From NCBI RefSeq assembly GCF_026547205.1, contig NZ_CP106877.1, forward strand, positions 2,382,771-2,446,770: a stretch of 64,000 nt of DNA, in the 5' to 3' direction. Below the pieces are notes generated by a model. The model worked only from the letters and a program-made list of their open reading frames with translations, had not been told where the DNA came from and ran no database searches. Each line of letters opens with the position of its first letter. Within the stretch, counting starts at the first letter, position 1. The translations under genes and the position numbers were made by a program. Source of the DNA: Fervidibacillus halotolerans. GTDB taxonomy: Bacteria > Bacillota > Bacilli > Bacillales > Caldibacillaceae. Positions 18,813 to 27,970 of this stretch are shown piece by piece.

Positions 18813-20689
18813 CTTTCAGGTAAGTTTTTCATATATTCATCGGAAATTGCTTCTAACTTCAACACCCGATCGTAGTCCTCTTTATATTTTTCAAAATCCT
18901 CAATGACTTCTTCTGTATGAATATCATAGGCTGTTCCATCTTCAAAACCTTTTTCAGGAATAAACAAAATTTCATCGTTAAAAAATGACCCAATAGGTAA
19001 ATAATAACGAACACCAAGAAGATTTTGATCCGAGTTTAATAAGTCTTGTCCGAAAATAATTTGATCATCCAATGTAATTCCTAATAAGTTGGCAACAGTC
19101 GGCATCATATCCATTTGTCCGCTAACTTTATCAAACGTTTGACCAGGTTCCGTTACCCCCGGAACGTGGAGAATAAATGGTATATTTAGCCGATCAATCG
19201 TTTTGTATTCGTGACCGAGTAAATCACTAACTAAATTCGTATCTTCTTCACTAATGGCACTTTGCTGTAGACCGAAATGATCCCCGTATATGACAATCAC
19301 GCTTTCTTCATACATACCTTCTTCCTTCAATCGATCGATCAGTTCTCCGATTGCCCGGTCAACATAATTCATTGAAATCAGGTAATTTCCTGTAAGTGTA
19401 TTTTGAAATTTTTCAGGCAAATCTAACGTAATTCGATCGCTCGGAATGGTAAATGGATGGTGCGTCGTCAATGTAACTAAATGGGCATAAAATTTTTGAT
19501 CTGTTACGTGATGGGCCTTTAACACCTCGAACGCTTTGTTAAACAAATATTCATCCGAAGAACCCATTCCGATAATATCTTTTTTTCCGAAAAATGTTTC
19601 ATCGTAATACGTATCAAACCCAAGGGCTGGATACAATTCAATTCGATTCCAAAATTCAATTTCATCCGCATGGAACGTCATCGATGCATAACCCTTTTCC
19701 TTCAACAACCTTGGCAAACTAGGGAAAATTTTATTTCCGTATGTTTGGGAAGTTGGATTAAAAGGAGTAGGGAACAGAGATGTATTCATTAAAAATTCAG
19801 CATCAGAAGTATTTCCCGGACCTGTCTGTTGAAATAGTCTCGAAAAATAGAAACTCTTTTCTATTATACGATTCATGTTCGGCGTTACTTCTTGACCGCC
19901 TACTTTTAAACCGATCGGAAAGTTTTGCATCGATTCCACTTGAATGACGATCAAATTCCTTCCTTCCGCTGCACCGAAGTAGTTCCGTTCTTCCGGTGGA
20001 ATATATTCTAATCCTTTTAATTCCATAATTTCTTTTTTCAGTTCTTCGACATTTTCATTGGAAATGTGATCGAGATCCGATGCTAATGCCGTATCCGGTC
20101 CTCGGTAAATTTCAATCAATTCGTAATTTAAAACCCCTTTATCCTTTGCTTCCACCACATTGTTGGAATAAAATTCGTCTTTGTTCATGTAAAAATTCAG
20201 AAAGGATACTACAAAGGCAAGGGCAAATACCGGGATGATTACTTTTTTTGAGACCGAAACGGAACGAACCGGGAATTTTCTTAAGATCATAAATAGAATG
20301 ATGATGAAAACATCAATAAAAAAGAGTAAATAGACCGGTTTGATTAATGCAAAAATACTATCGCTTATAGCACCTACTTGTCCAAATTGGAAGAGGGCAA
20401 AGTAAGTGACAATTCTCCCAAAATAAGAATGGTACATCGCTACGGCTAAAAAGAGCGTGGAAAAAATAATATTAATCAAAAGGTAGCCGATCGTTTTACT
20501 AATAGATGGTAACATTTCAATTAATGTCATAAAAACTAAGATAATCCCGAGTTCAAATATAATTGTATTTAAAATATTCATTTCACCAAATAAAAGGTAG
20601 CGAAGAACGATGATTTTGAAAACAATTAAAACGGTGAAAATAAAAAAAGAACTTTTGAAAAAGTCAATCAGTCTCTCTCTATTTTGCAT
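18809..20689 (-). CDS. LTA synthase family sulfatase-type phosphotransferase
   Basis: A 626-residue membrane enzyme with five N-terminal helices (residues 10-165) and an extracellular sulfatase-like domain (about 235-600). The catalytic Thr is in GPGNTSDAEFLMNTSLFP, metal-binding Glu in VIQVESMQNFPIG, and Asp/His in VIVYGDHFGLQ. The family moves glycerol phosphate from phosphatidylglycerol onto lipoteichoic acid. Bacilli carry several paralogues (LtaS, YfnI, YqgS, YvgJ), and I cannot tell which this is. It lies 18 bases after tagO; the spacer is a GGGACAGACCCCC palindrome whose AAAGGGGGT also serves as Shine-Dalgarno. Confidence 0.93.
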   Translation of the reverse strand: MQNRERLIDFFKSSFFIFTVLIVFKIIVLRYLLFGEMNILNTIIFELGIILVFMTLIEMLPSISKTIGYLLINIIFSTLFLAVAMYHSYFGRIVTYFALFQFGQVGAISDSIFALIKPVYLLFFIDVFIIILFMILRKFPVRSVSVSKKVIIPVFALAFVVSFLNFYMNKDEFYSNNVVEAKDKGVLNYELIEIYRGPDTALASDLDHISNENVEELKKEIMELKGLEYIPPEERNYFGAAEGRNLIVIQVESMQNFPIGLKVGGQEVTPNMNRIIEKSFYFSRLFQQTGPGNTSDAEFLMNTSLFPTPFNPTSQTYGNKIFPSLPRLLKEKGYASMTFHADEIEFWNRIELYPALGFDTYYDETFFGKKDIIGMGSSDEYLFNKAFEVLKAHHVTDQKFYAHLVTLTTHHPFTIPSDRITLDLPEKFQNTLTGNYLISMNYVDRAIGELIDRLKEEGMYEESVIVIYGDHFGLQQSAISEEDTNLVSDLLGHEYKTIDRLNIPFILHVPGVTEPGQTFDKVSGQMDMMPTVANLLGITLDDQIIFGQDLLNSDQNLLGVRYYLPIGSFFNDEILFIPEKGFEDGTAYDIHTEEVIEDFEKYKEDYDRVLKLEAISDEYMKNLPER

Positions 20690-20690
20690 A

Positions 20691-20707
20691 ATTGGGACAG
20701 ACCCCCT
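20691..20707. repeat. GGGACAGACCCCC palindromic element between tagO and LTA synthase
   Basis: An imperfect palindrome fills the 18-base gap between two minus-strand genes. Read on that strand, AAAGGGGGTCTGTCCC provides the ribosome-binding site for the downstream gene. It is the same family as 12363-12386, 18767-18812 and 51511-51527. Confidence 0.7.
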
Positions 20708-21748
20708 TTATTTCCTTCTGATGAAATTTAATAGTGGTCGATAATTTTCGCTGATTAATCCCGTTACCTCTACAATTAATTCGATAAGGACTAGAAGTGT
20801 GACGAGAACGAGTATTGAGCCTAAAACCGTTGAATTCGTAAATAGAACGGCAGCTAGGCTAAATAGACCGCTCATCATATAAATAATGAGAACCGTTTGA
20901 CGATGCGTATATCCTAATTTCATTAAACTATGGTGAATATGATTTTTATCGGGTGCGGATAACGGTTTATTATGAACGATTCGACGAACAATCGCAAATA
21001 ACGTATCGATAATCGGAATCGCTAGGATAATAATCGGAATAATTAAGGAAAAGAAAGTGACACTTTTTGTAAATCCTAAAATAGATAGTACACTAATCAT
21101 ATACCCGAGGAACAAGGAACCTGTATCCCCCATAAAAATTTTCGCAGGGTGAAAATTATATATAAGAAAGCCTAACGTTCCACCTAATAATATAATACTA
21201 ATCAAGGCGACAAAATAATTGCCCATTGAAATTGACAGACCGAAAATCGTTAATAACGCAATGGATGAAACCCCTGCTGCTAAACCGTCTAATCCGTCAA
21301 TTAAATTGATTGCATTCGTAATGCCGACGATCCAAAAAATAGTCAATGGAATGGTGAAAAATCCAAATTCCAAAATTTCACCGGAAAACAAAGTAATATA
21401 TTCCATTTGGATTCCACCGAAAATCGTTAAAACAGCCGCTCCGATTTGACCCAAAAACTTTACTTTTGCGGATAGTTGATATTTATCATCCAATATTCCT
21501 AATAGAACAATTAACGAAGAACCAATCACAATTGGAAAAATTTTTTCGGCTTCATGTATAAACAAGGTTATGCCAATCATAAAACTAATATATATAGCCA
21601 GACCACCTAAACGGGGCATTATTTTTTTATGTACCTTTCTTTCATTCGGGCAATCGACGGCTCCGATTTTAATAGCTAATTGTTTTACTAGAGGAACAAG
21701 AAGAACTGATAGAATAAAACTGATTAATAGGGCATTTATATATTGCAT
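20708..21748 (-). CDS. tagO: Undecaprenyl-phosphate GlcNAc-1-phosphate transferase
   Basis: A 346-residue MraY/WecA-family enzyme with about ten membrane helices that starts wall teichoic acid and secondary polymer synthesis by making undecaprenyl-PP-GlcNAc. Seen: VDCPNERKVHKKIMPRLGG near residue 35, NAINLIDGLDGLAAG (catalytic Asp region), GFLIYNFHPAKIFMGDTGS, and the cytosolic loop KPLSAPDKNHIHHSLMKLG with the HIHH motif. The start has AGGGAGG upstream. It probably heads a two-gene operon with the LTA-synthase-like gene. Its product feeds TagA at 12.4 kb. Confidence 0.95.
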   Translation of the reverse strand: MQYINALLISFILSVLLVPLVKQLAIKIGAVDCPNERKVHKKIMPRLGGLAIYISFMIGITLFIHEAEKIFPIVIGSSLIVLLGILDDKYQLSAKVKFLGQIGAAVLTIFGGIQMEYITLFSGEILEFGFFTIPLTIFWIVGITNAINLIDGLDGLAAGVSSIALLTIFGLSISMGNYFVALISIILLGGTLGFLIYNFHPAKIFMGDTGSLFLGYMISVLSILGFTKSVTFFSLIIPIIILAIPIIDTLFAIVRRIVHNKPLSAPDKNHIHHSLMKLGYTHRQTVLIIYMMSGLFSLAAVLFTNSTVLGSILVLVTLLVLIELIVEVTGLISENYRPLLNFIRRK

Positions 21749-21996
21749 ATGATTTCATTCCTCCCTAATTATTGCCAACACTAATCGTCCTCCAATTTAT
21801 ATAGACGACGATTGAAAAAAATAGTTACATATTTTGTAAATTTAATTGAAAATTTTTATAGAATGATGAAATATATATAAAGAGAGTCCGCTCGACTATT
21901 GACAATGGAAAAAACTACATGTATTTCTAATCTATATAATTATATATCTTTTATATAAAAAATCAAGATGAGGTTTTTCTCTTAGGAGGTAATCGA

Positions 21997-22617
21997 ATGA
22001 TAAAAAATGTGTATAAACAACAGTGGGAGTTATTTAAAAACGATTATTGGAAGGCGTTTGTTACATTTTTGCTCGTTTTTATTTTCAGTGGTGTTTCCTC
22101 GTATTTTCTCCTTCTCAATGAACGGTCAGTAATCGAAGAGTTAATGGGGAAAGTTGTCGACATTTTTGAAGAGAAAAATATGTTAGAACCGGATATTACG
22201 AGTGGGGAAATTGCACTCAAATTGTTTGTAAATAATTTTCTTGCCAGCTTGTTTGTGTTTTTGTCCGGTTTTATTCCAATTTTTATTCCTGCCTTTCTGA
22301 TCATCTTTTTGAACGGTGCGTTGATAGGCGTGTTGTTCGCCTATTTGAAAATCAACGGGATTGCGCTGGAACCGATGTTATTTGCAGGAATATTACCCCA
22401 TGGTATATTTGAAATCCCTGCCTTAGTGTTGGCCGGAGCATTAGCATTTTCTATTTCAAAGGGAATGTATAAAAAATTAACCAACTCCGAATTTCGTTTG
22501 CGACTTCTTTTGAAAAACACGTTTATTACGTTTTTATCCGTCTGTGTCTTGTTACTTGTAATCGCCGCGTTGATTGAGGCATTTCTCACACCGATTTTGA
22601 TTGAACAGTTTATGTAA
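21997..22617 (+). CDS. SpoIIM-like (DUF95) membrane protein
   Basis: A 206-residue protein with about five membrane segments of the SpoIIM/DUF95 family. SGFIPIFIPAFLIIFLNGA and an ILPHGIFEIPALVLAGALAF block are the family's most conserved parts. TTAGGAGGT lies upstream of the ATG. Genuine spoIIM is a mother-cell engulfment gene normally located elsewhere (near xerD/fur in B. subtilis), so this is more likely a paralogue of unknown role. It stands alone, with a terminator directly after it. Confidence 0.85.
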   Translation: MIKNVYKQQWELFKNDYWKAFVTFLLVFIFSGVSSYFLLLNERSVIEELMGKVVDIFEEKNMLEPDITSGEIALKLFVNNFLASLFVFLSGFIPIFIPAFLIIFLNGALIGVLFAYLKINGIALEPMLFAGILPHGIFEIPALVLAGALAFSISKGMYKKLTNSEFRLRLLLKNTFITFLSVCVLLLVIAALIEAFLTPILIEQFM

Positions 22618-22653
22618 TCGGTTTTTCTTCTTTGACGTTTGAATATATGGTTT

Positions 22654-22693
22654 AAATCCTAGGAATATAGTTTTGTATTCCTAGGATTTTTCT
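22654..22693 (+). terminator. Terminator after the spoIIM-like gene
   Basis: AAATCCTAGGAATA (22654-22667) pairs perfectly with TATTCCTAGGATTT (22676-22689) and a T-run follows. It ends the spoIIM-like transcript before the tandem array. Confidence 0.9.
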
Positions 22694-22804
22694 TTGAATT
22701 TCGGGGGATTTTGGTTTGAATTCTTAGATGAGTTTGTGCGAATTCGAATTTTTATTTGAATCCTGATTTTTTCAAGATTAATTTACCCGGATTATGAAAG
22801 TTTT

Positions 22805-24035
22805 TACTTGAATACGAGTTTAATTTACCCGATTTTCGGGGGGATTTACCTGAATTCGAGATTAATTTACCTGAATTCTGTTCCTTTTTCCCCGAATTCA
22901 CGTTCAATTTGCACGAATTCCTGGAGATTTTACCCGAATTCGAGATCAGTTTACCGGATCCCAATCCCTTTCCCCGAATTCACGTTCGATTTACCCGAAT
23001 TCTAGAAGTTTTTACCTGAATTCGAGACCTGTTTACCCGAATCCCGATCCTTTTCCCCGAATTCACGTTCAATTTGCACGAATTCCAGGAGTTTTTACCC
23101 GAATACGAGATCAGTTTACCCGAATTCCGATCCTTTTCCCCGAATTCACGTTCGATTTGCACGAATTCAGGCGATTTTTACACGAATTCGAGACCTGTTT
23201 ACCCGAATCCCGATCCTTTTCCCCGAATTCACGCTCAATTTACCCGAATTCAGACGATTTTTACACGAATTCGAAACCAATTTCCCAGAATTCCGATCCC
23301 TTTCCCCCAATTCACGTTCAATTTACCCGAATTCCAAAAGATTTTACATGAATTCGAAACCAATTTCCCAGAATCCCGATCCCTTTCCCCGAATTAACGC
23401 TCGTTTTGCCCGAATTCCAGAAGTTTTTACCTGAATTCGAGATCATTTTACCCGAATTCCGATTCCTTTCCCCGAATTCACGCTCAATTTACCCGAATTC
23501 AAACGATTTTTACACGAATTCGAGACCTGTTTACCCGAATCCCGATCCTTTTCCCCGAATTCACGCTCAATTTACCCGAATTCAGACGATTTTTACACGA
23601 ATTCGAAACCAATTTCCCAGAATTCCGATCCCTTTCCCCCAATTCACGTTCAATTTACCCGAATTCCAAAAGATTTTACATGAATTCGAAACCAATTTCC
23701 CAGAATCCCGATCCCTTTCCCCGAATTAACGCTCGTTTTGCCCGAATTCCAGAAGTTTTTACCTGAATTCGAGATCATTTTACCCGAATTCCGATTCCTT
23801 TCCCCGAATTCACGCTCGTTTTGCACGAATTCCAGGAGGTTTTACCCGAATTCACGTTCGATTTGCCCGAATTCCAGGAAGTTTTACCCGAATACGAGAT
23901 CAGTTTACCCGAATTCTGATTCTTTTTATCCTGAATCCGAGACCCATTTACCGAATTTCCAGAGATTTTTACCTGAATCCAAAACCAGTTTCCCTGAATT
24001 CCGACAGTTTTTACTTGAATTCGAAAAAGATTAGT
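22805..24035. repeat. Tandem array with nested 21 / 83 / 332 bp periods
   Basis: GAATTC, or a one-base variant, recurs about every 21 bases (for example 22852, 22873, 22894, 22915, 22936, 22975, 22997, 23018, 23059, 23080). Four distinct subunits, three of 21 and one of 20 bases, alternate in a fixed order to make an 83-bp superunit. Four superunits (332 bp) are then duplicated: 23172-23485 equals 23504-23817 by eye. Most subunits have a T-rich tract followed by CCC just before the GAATTC. Because 83 is not a multiple of 3, the frame shifts in every superunit, so the apparent ORFs of about 100 codons on both strands are by-products. Function unknown. Confidence 0.9.
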
Positions 24036-24204
24036 CCAAATTGGTCTTTGTATGAATGAAAAAAACAGGAACTTCCGACTTAGGAAACTCGAATTATTTT
24101 TCAAAAATTGAGCAATCTGGTTAATCTGTGAATTGACGTTTCCAACATTTCCAAGTACAGTTTAGGAGAGAAGTGAAATTGACGACTGGAGGAAGTCATA
24201 ATTG

Positions 24205-25020
24205 ATGGAATGGAAAAATATATATCGGGGATTTTTAATGGGAACGAGTGATTTAATCCCTGGAGTAAGCGGTGGAACAGTTGCGGTTATGCTCGGTATT
24301 TACGATCAGTTTCTCGGAGCAATTAGCGGGTTTTTTAGTAAAGATTGGAAGCGTCACTTAAACTTCCTTATTCCCCTTGCAACGGGAATGTTATTGGCGA
24401 TCTTTTCATTGAGTCGCTTGATCGACTGGTTATTGGCACACCATTACGAAGAAACGATGTTTTTCTTTCTCGGATTGATTTTCGGAATTATTCCGTATTT
24501 AGTAAAAGAAGTCGATGCGTTTCATAATTTTTCTGTAAAACATTACGTCGTTTTTCTTATCGGTGCAATCTTCGTCGGCTCCCTTTCGTTTTTTCTACCA
24601 GACAAAGCGGGAGATCCGATGACAAACATCACCCCCCTCGTACTTTTCGGCCTATTTTTTTCCGGTTGGCTTGCCAGCATGGCGATGTTACTCCCCGGAA
24701 TTAGCGGATCAATGGTATTATTAATCGTCGGTGCATATCCTACGGTGATCAATGCCCTGTCGAATTTGGATGTGCCGCTTATCATCGTAACCGGTTCAGG
24801 TATCGTTGTCGGTTTCGTTGTAAGCAGTAAAGCCATTCGTTATTTTCTAACTCGATATCCCTTTATGATGTATGCCCTGATCATCGGGCTAATTGTCGGA
24901 TCTATATTTGTCGTTTTCCCCGGTATTCCAAACGGGGGAATGGAACGATTATTAAGTGGGGGAACGCTTATCATCGGTTTCGTTATTTCCATCTTGCTTC
25001 AATCAGCAGAGAAAAAATAA
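24205..25020 (+). CDS. popT: DUF368 membrane protein, candidate undecaprenyl-phosphate translocase
   Basis: A 271-residue protein with eight or nine membrane segments. The N-terminal WKNIYRGFLMGTSDLIPGVS and the internal LLPGISGSMVLLIVGAY are paired inverted-repeat motifs of DUF368. The family was identified as one of two (with DedA/UptA) that recycle undecaprenyl phosphate across the membrane, named PopT. That fits a neighbourhood of wall-polymer genes that use the same lipid. ATG at 24205 follows GGAGGAAG; an in-frame TTG lies one codon earlier. Function by family only. Confidence 0.88.
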   Translation: MEWKNIYRGFLMGTSDLIPGVSGGTVAVMLGIYDQFLGAISGFFSKDWKRHLNFLIPLATGMLLAIFSLSRLIDWLLAHHYEETMFFFLGLIFGIIPYLVKEVDAFHNFSVKHYVVFLIGAIFVGSLSFFLPDKAGDPMTNITPLVLFGLFFSGWLASMAMLLPGISGSMVLLIVGAYPTVINALSNLDVPLIIVTGSGIVVGFVVSSKAIRYFLTRYPFMMYALIIGLIVGSIFVVFPGIPNGGMERLLSGGTLIIGFVISILLQSAEKK

Positions 25021-25234
25021 ACAAATATTCACGGTTCATGAATCGATAAAAGGAAGATTTAAAACTACCATCAATTTCCAGTAGTTTCGCAACGCGTACC
25101 CTATAATAATGTGAATATTTCAACAATAACCAAGGGATCAAAAGCAGTCCAAAAATAACTTTTTTGATACCCGGAACAGCGGTTTAACCGTTGATACATC
25201 AACATTTATAGAGGGAGGTTATTTAAGGGTAAGT

Positions 25235-25852
25235 ATGAAACAAACGATGATCACGAGTGTCCTATTTGTTCTACTTTTTCTCGGCATGGCCATTGGCATT
25301 CAGTTTGCAACTGTTCAACAATTCGATTCGAACATGATGAATACCATTACTGATTGGCGGGAAGATCAATGGACGACCTTTTTCCAAGTGATCACCAAAG
25401 CCGGTTCAACCGTAATCTTTGCCGTAATTGCCCTATTGTTTTCGATTTATTTCGCGTTCAAACGAAATTGGATGGATTTATTCCTGATTTTCATCAGTGT
25501 CCTAGGTGCATGGGGAATTAATAGCTTGTTAAAAGTACTGTTTACAAGAACGCGGCCGGATGTCGTTCATTTAGTAGAAGCGGATGGTTATTCCTTTCCG
25601 AGTAGTACGACAACGATTTCCTTAGCTTTTTACGGATTTCTCGTATACTTACTCCTCTTAACTGTACAAAAGGGTAGTTGGAAAACGGTGATCCTCATAC
25701 TAACTGGAATTTTCCTCGTCTTCGTTGGATTTAGTCGTGTGTACTTAGGTGTCCATTTCCCAACGGATATTCTCGCCGGATACTTTGTTGGTGGGTTTTG
25801 GCTTAGTGTGTGTGTCATGATTCGAAAAAGGATGATCGGATCCTTCGATTGA
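25235..25852 (+). CDS. PAP2-family phosphatase with altered motif 2
   Basis: A 205-residue protein with five or six membrane helices of the type-2 phosphatidic acid phosphatase family, which includes undecaprenyl-diphosphate and phosphatidylglycerophosphate phosphatases. Motif 1 is intact (Lys100 ... Arg107-Pro108), as is motif 3 (Ser167-Arg168 ... His174 ... Asp178 in SRVYLGVHFPTD). Motif 2, normally PSGH, reads Pro122-Ser-Ser-Thr125, so the leaving-group histidine is missing. The catalytic nucleophile His174 remains. It follows the DUF368 gene by 214 bases, and a role in lipid-carrier recycling is plausible but the substrate is unknown. Confidence 0.85.
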   Translation: MKQTMITSVLFVLLFLGMAIGIQFATVQQFDSNMMNTITDWREDQWTTFFQVITKAGSTVIFAVIALLFSIYFAFKRNWMDLFLIFISVLGAWGINSLLKVLFTRTRPDVVHLVEADGYSFPSSTTTISLAFYGFLVYLLLLTVQKGSWKTVILILTGIFLVFVGFSRVYLGVHFPTDILAGYFVGGFWLSVCVMIRKRMIGSFD

Positions 25853-25947
25853 TTCACGAAATCCCGTTTACTTGAGGGATTGAATATTCCTTCACATAAC
25901 TATGCAACGATTGGTAGTTCCGCCAAATAGGATGATTTTTTGTAAAT

Positions 25948-25990
25948 AAAAAAGGTCGGAAACGTATGTTTTTCGGCCTTTTCTTTTTTG
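25948..25990 (+). terminator. Terminator after the PAP2 gene
   Basis: AAAAAGGTCGGAAAC pairs with GTTTTTCGGCCTTTT around a short loop, followed by a T-rich tail. It lies about 100 bases downstream of the PAP2 stop and is roughly symmetrical. Confidence 0.75.
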
Positions 25991-26365
25991 TTATTTTTTC
26001 CATCAACGAACGGTGATAAAAATCCGTTCCTAATTTGATATAATAAAAAGATGGGTACATTTCGGTACAATCCCTAACCTTTCAAATATCACTGACATTC
26101 GTAACAAAGTTGGATGGGGATGACGAAATGAAAACCTGAAACGATTTCCAACTATTCTTTATATGGACATCATTATTCGATTCAATGATACATACCTTTA
26201 GATCGATCCACAAATTCAATTCCATTATAGATTCGTGAAATTTCGTAAATGAACCATCTGGAATTCATATCTTTGTTCAATACGATCGCTCGATACCTAT
26301 CAATTTTACACCCTTGTCATGATCTGTTTCCTTTTCAGTGGGTGTTTTTCATAAGGAGGTTCCAA

Positions 26366-27970
26366 ATGCTCGTCCAACACCTCGTTAAAAAAATGGATGC
26401 CGAAATGTCCCGATGGCTTCATCCCCATCACCCGAAACATATGGACATTATCGAAAAAGGGCACTTAATATACATGCAAGGAATGGTCCGTTCGATACGT
26501 AGGAGTGGTAACGGACTTTTGGCAGATGTACAAGATGTCGTTCCCGTTCAAGTACGGGTGAATCTCCAGTCCATTTATGACAGCGAATGTACTTGTCCTG
26601 CCCCCTTTCCTTGTAAACATCAAATAGCGGTATTTTTTCAACTGTACGGAAAAAATCAATCTGTTCACCAATGGATTAATCGTTGGAAAAGGACATTTCC
26701 TTTGGACGGTAAGGAGGATCAAGAAATGAACAAAGGGATGCTCAACATGCTAGAAGAGAAAAATCAGTTAACTGCGGAACAAGAAAAAGTTCTTTCCGTC
26801 TATCAACATGGAGTGGATCTTGTGGAGCAAACCTTCCACCATGCGGTAAAAAACCGTCCCGATTCATTCAATTTGTTTTATCTCTATTCGAAAATAACGA
26901 ACTCACTCAATGATAAAGGATATTATCAATGGGAATTAACGCCCCTTTATCATTTAGTTGTCAATATCCATGTTCTTTATCGGTTGGTCGAATTCAACCA
27001 GCGCCAACAGCGAATATGGGAATCGAAACAATTGGTTCATACGATTCTTGCACAAATGGATCAAGCCATTAATGAGTTACCGAAACCTGCCCCCTTTTCC
27101 TTCGATTTCATTTATGAAAAATTAGTTGAGGACTTGCGGGAGCTTCTATTTTTAGAAGAACCTTTTTCCAATGAAATGTTAACCGCTTATTGGAAGATTT
27201 GGAACTTTGTATTTACGAGAAAGACACTAAGAAAACGGGAACTGGCCTTTGCCGAAGAAACGGTCAAAAAAAGTAACCCGGATTCCCTTTGGCATGTGGC
27301 TTACTCGTTTCAATCGTTTTTCCAAGGGGATATGAAAAAGGCGCTAGATGCGCTAGAATCTTGTGCCGTCGAACAATTTCCTGTCGTATTCCTATATTTG
27401 GAGCATTTCCAACAACAGAAAAATTGGGCGGGATTCGATGTGATCGCACCTTTTTTCATCACCCATTTCAAAGGCTATTTCGAATCCCTCGGCTTTTTTG
27501 AAAAACAAAATGTTGTCGATCAAATATTTATTTATTTTTCCGATTATGTGGAAAAGACGAACCAATCTCACCTGATGGAAACGATTTTGATTCAATCGCT
27601 TCCCTTTAGTGCAAAACCTTTGTCTTCCTTTTTACTCAGTCGGAATGAATATAGGAAACTCGTTGAACTGTTTTTATATGCTAATATTACAATCGACGCA
27701 ATCGGTCGAGAAGTATTGAAGGATATTCAGCGGCAAGACCCGGAAAGTGCTCTTCCCCTTTATCACCGGGCTGTTGCTATAGCGATTTCGGAAAAAAATC
27801 GAACCAGTTATAAAAAGGCGGTCCGGTATTTAAAGAAACTTCGAACGATCTATCGAAAATTAAAAGAAGAAGAACGTTGGAACTATTATTTCTCAACGAT
27901 TTTGGAAGAGACAAAACGGCTTCGTGCCTTTCAGGAAGAATGTCGGAGGGGAAAGTTAATCGATGAATAA
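26366..27970 (+). CDS. ywqB: SWIM zinc-finger protein (YwqB-like)
   Basis: A 534-residue cytoplasmic protein whose N-terminal region contains a SWIM zinc finger, Cys-x-Cys-x6-Cys-x-His, in SECTCPAPFPCKHQIAVFF. The rest is helical and rich in aromatic residues without a recognised domain. I chose ATG at 26366 because AAGGAGGT lies five bases upstream; the frame opens earlier, at 26249, without a site. It overlaps the SNF2 gene by 8 bases, as in the ywqB-ywqA pair of Bacillus. Probable DNA-binding partner of the helicase; exact process unknown. Confidence 0.88.
   Translation: MLVQHLVKKMDAEMSRWLHPHHPKHMDIIEKGHLIYMQGMVRSIRRSGNGLLADVQDVVPVQVRVNLQSIYDSECTCPAPFPCKHQIAVFFQLYGKNQSVHQWINRWKRTFPLDGKEDQEMNKGMLNMLEEKNQLTAEQEKVLSVYQHGVDLVEQTFHHAVKNRPDSFNLFYLYSKITNSLNDKGYYQWELTPLYHLVVNIHVLYRLVEFNQRQQRIWESKQLVHTILAQMDQAINELPKPAPFSFDFIYEKLVEDLRELLFLEEPFSNEMLTAYWKIWNFVFTRKTLRKRELAFAEETVKKSNPDSLWHVAYSFQSFFQGDMKKALDALESCAVEQFPVVFLYLEHFQQQKNWAGFDVIAPFFITHFKGYFESLGFFEKQNVVDQIFIYFSDYVEKTNQSHLMETILIQSLPFSAKPLSSFLLSRNEYRKLVELFLYANITIDAIGREVLKDIQRQDPESALPLYHRAVAIAISEKNRTSYKKAVRYLKKLRTIYRKLKEEERWNYYFSTILEETKRLRAFQEECRRGKLIDE

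Noticed and set aside
22805-24035. CRISPR array
   Set aside because: Units vary along their whole length, there is no constant repeat with unique spacers, the period is too short, and no cas genes are near.
22752-24104. Several open frames of 60-109 codons on both strands with N-S-G-K or P-N-S-R repeats
   Set aside because: They arise from the 21-bp array. The 83-bp superunit shifts the frame each time, no ribosome sites precede them, and opposite strands are equally open.
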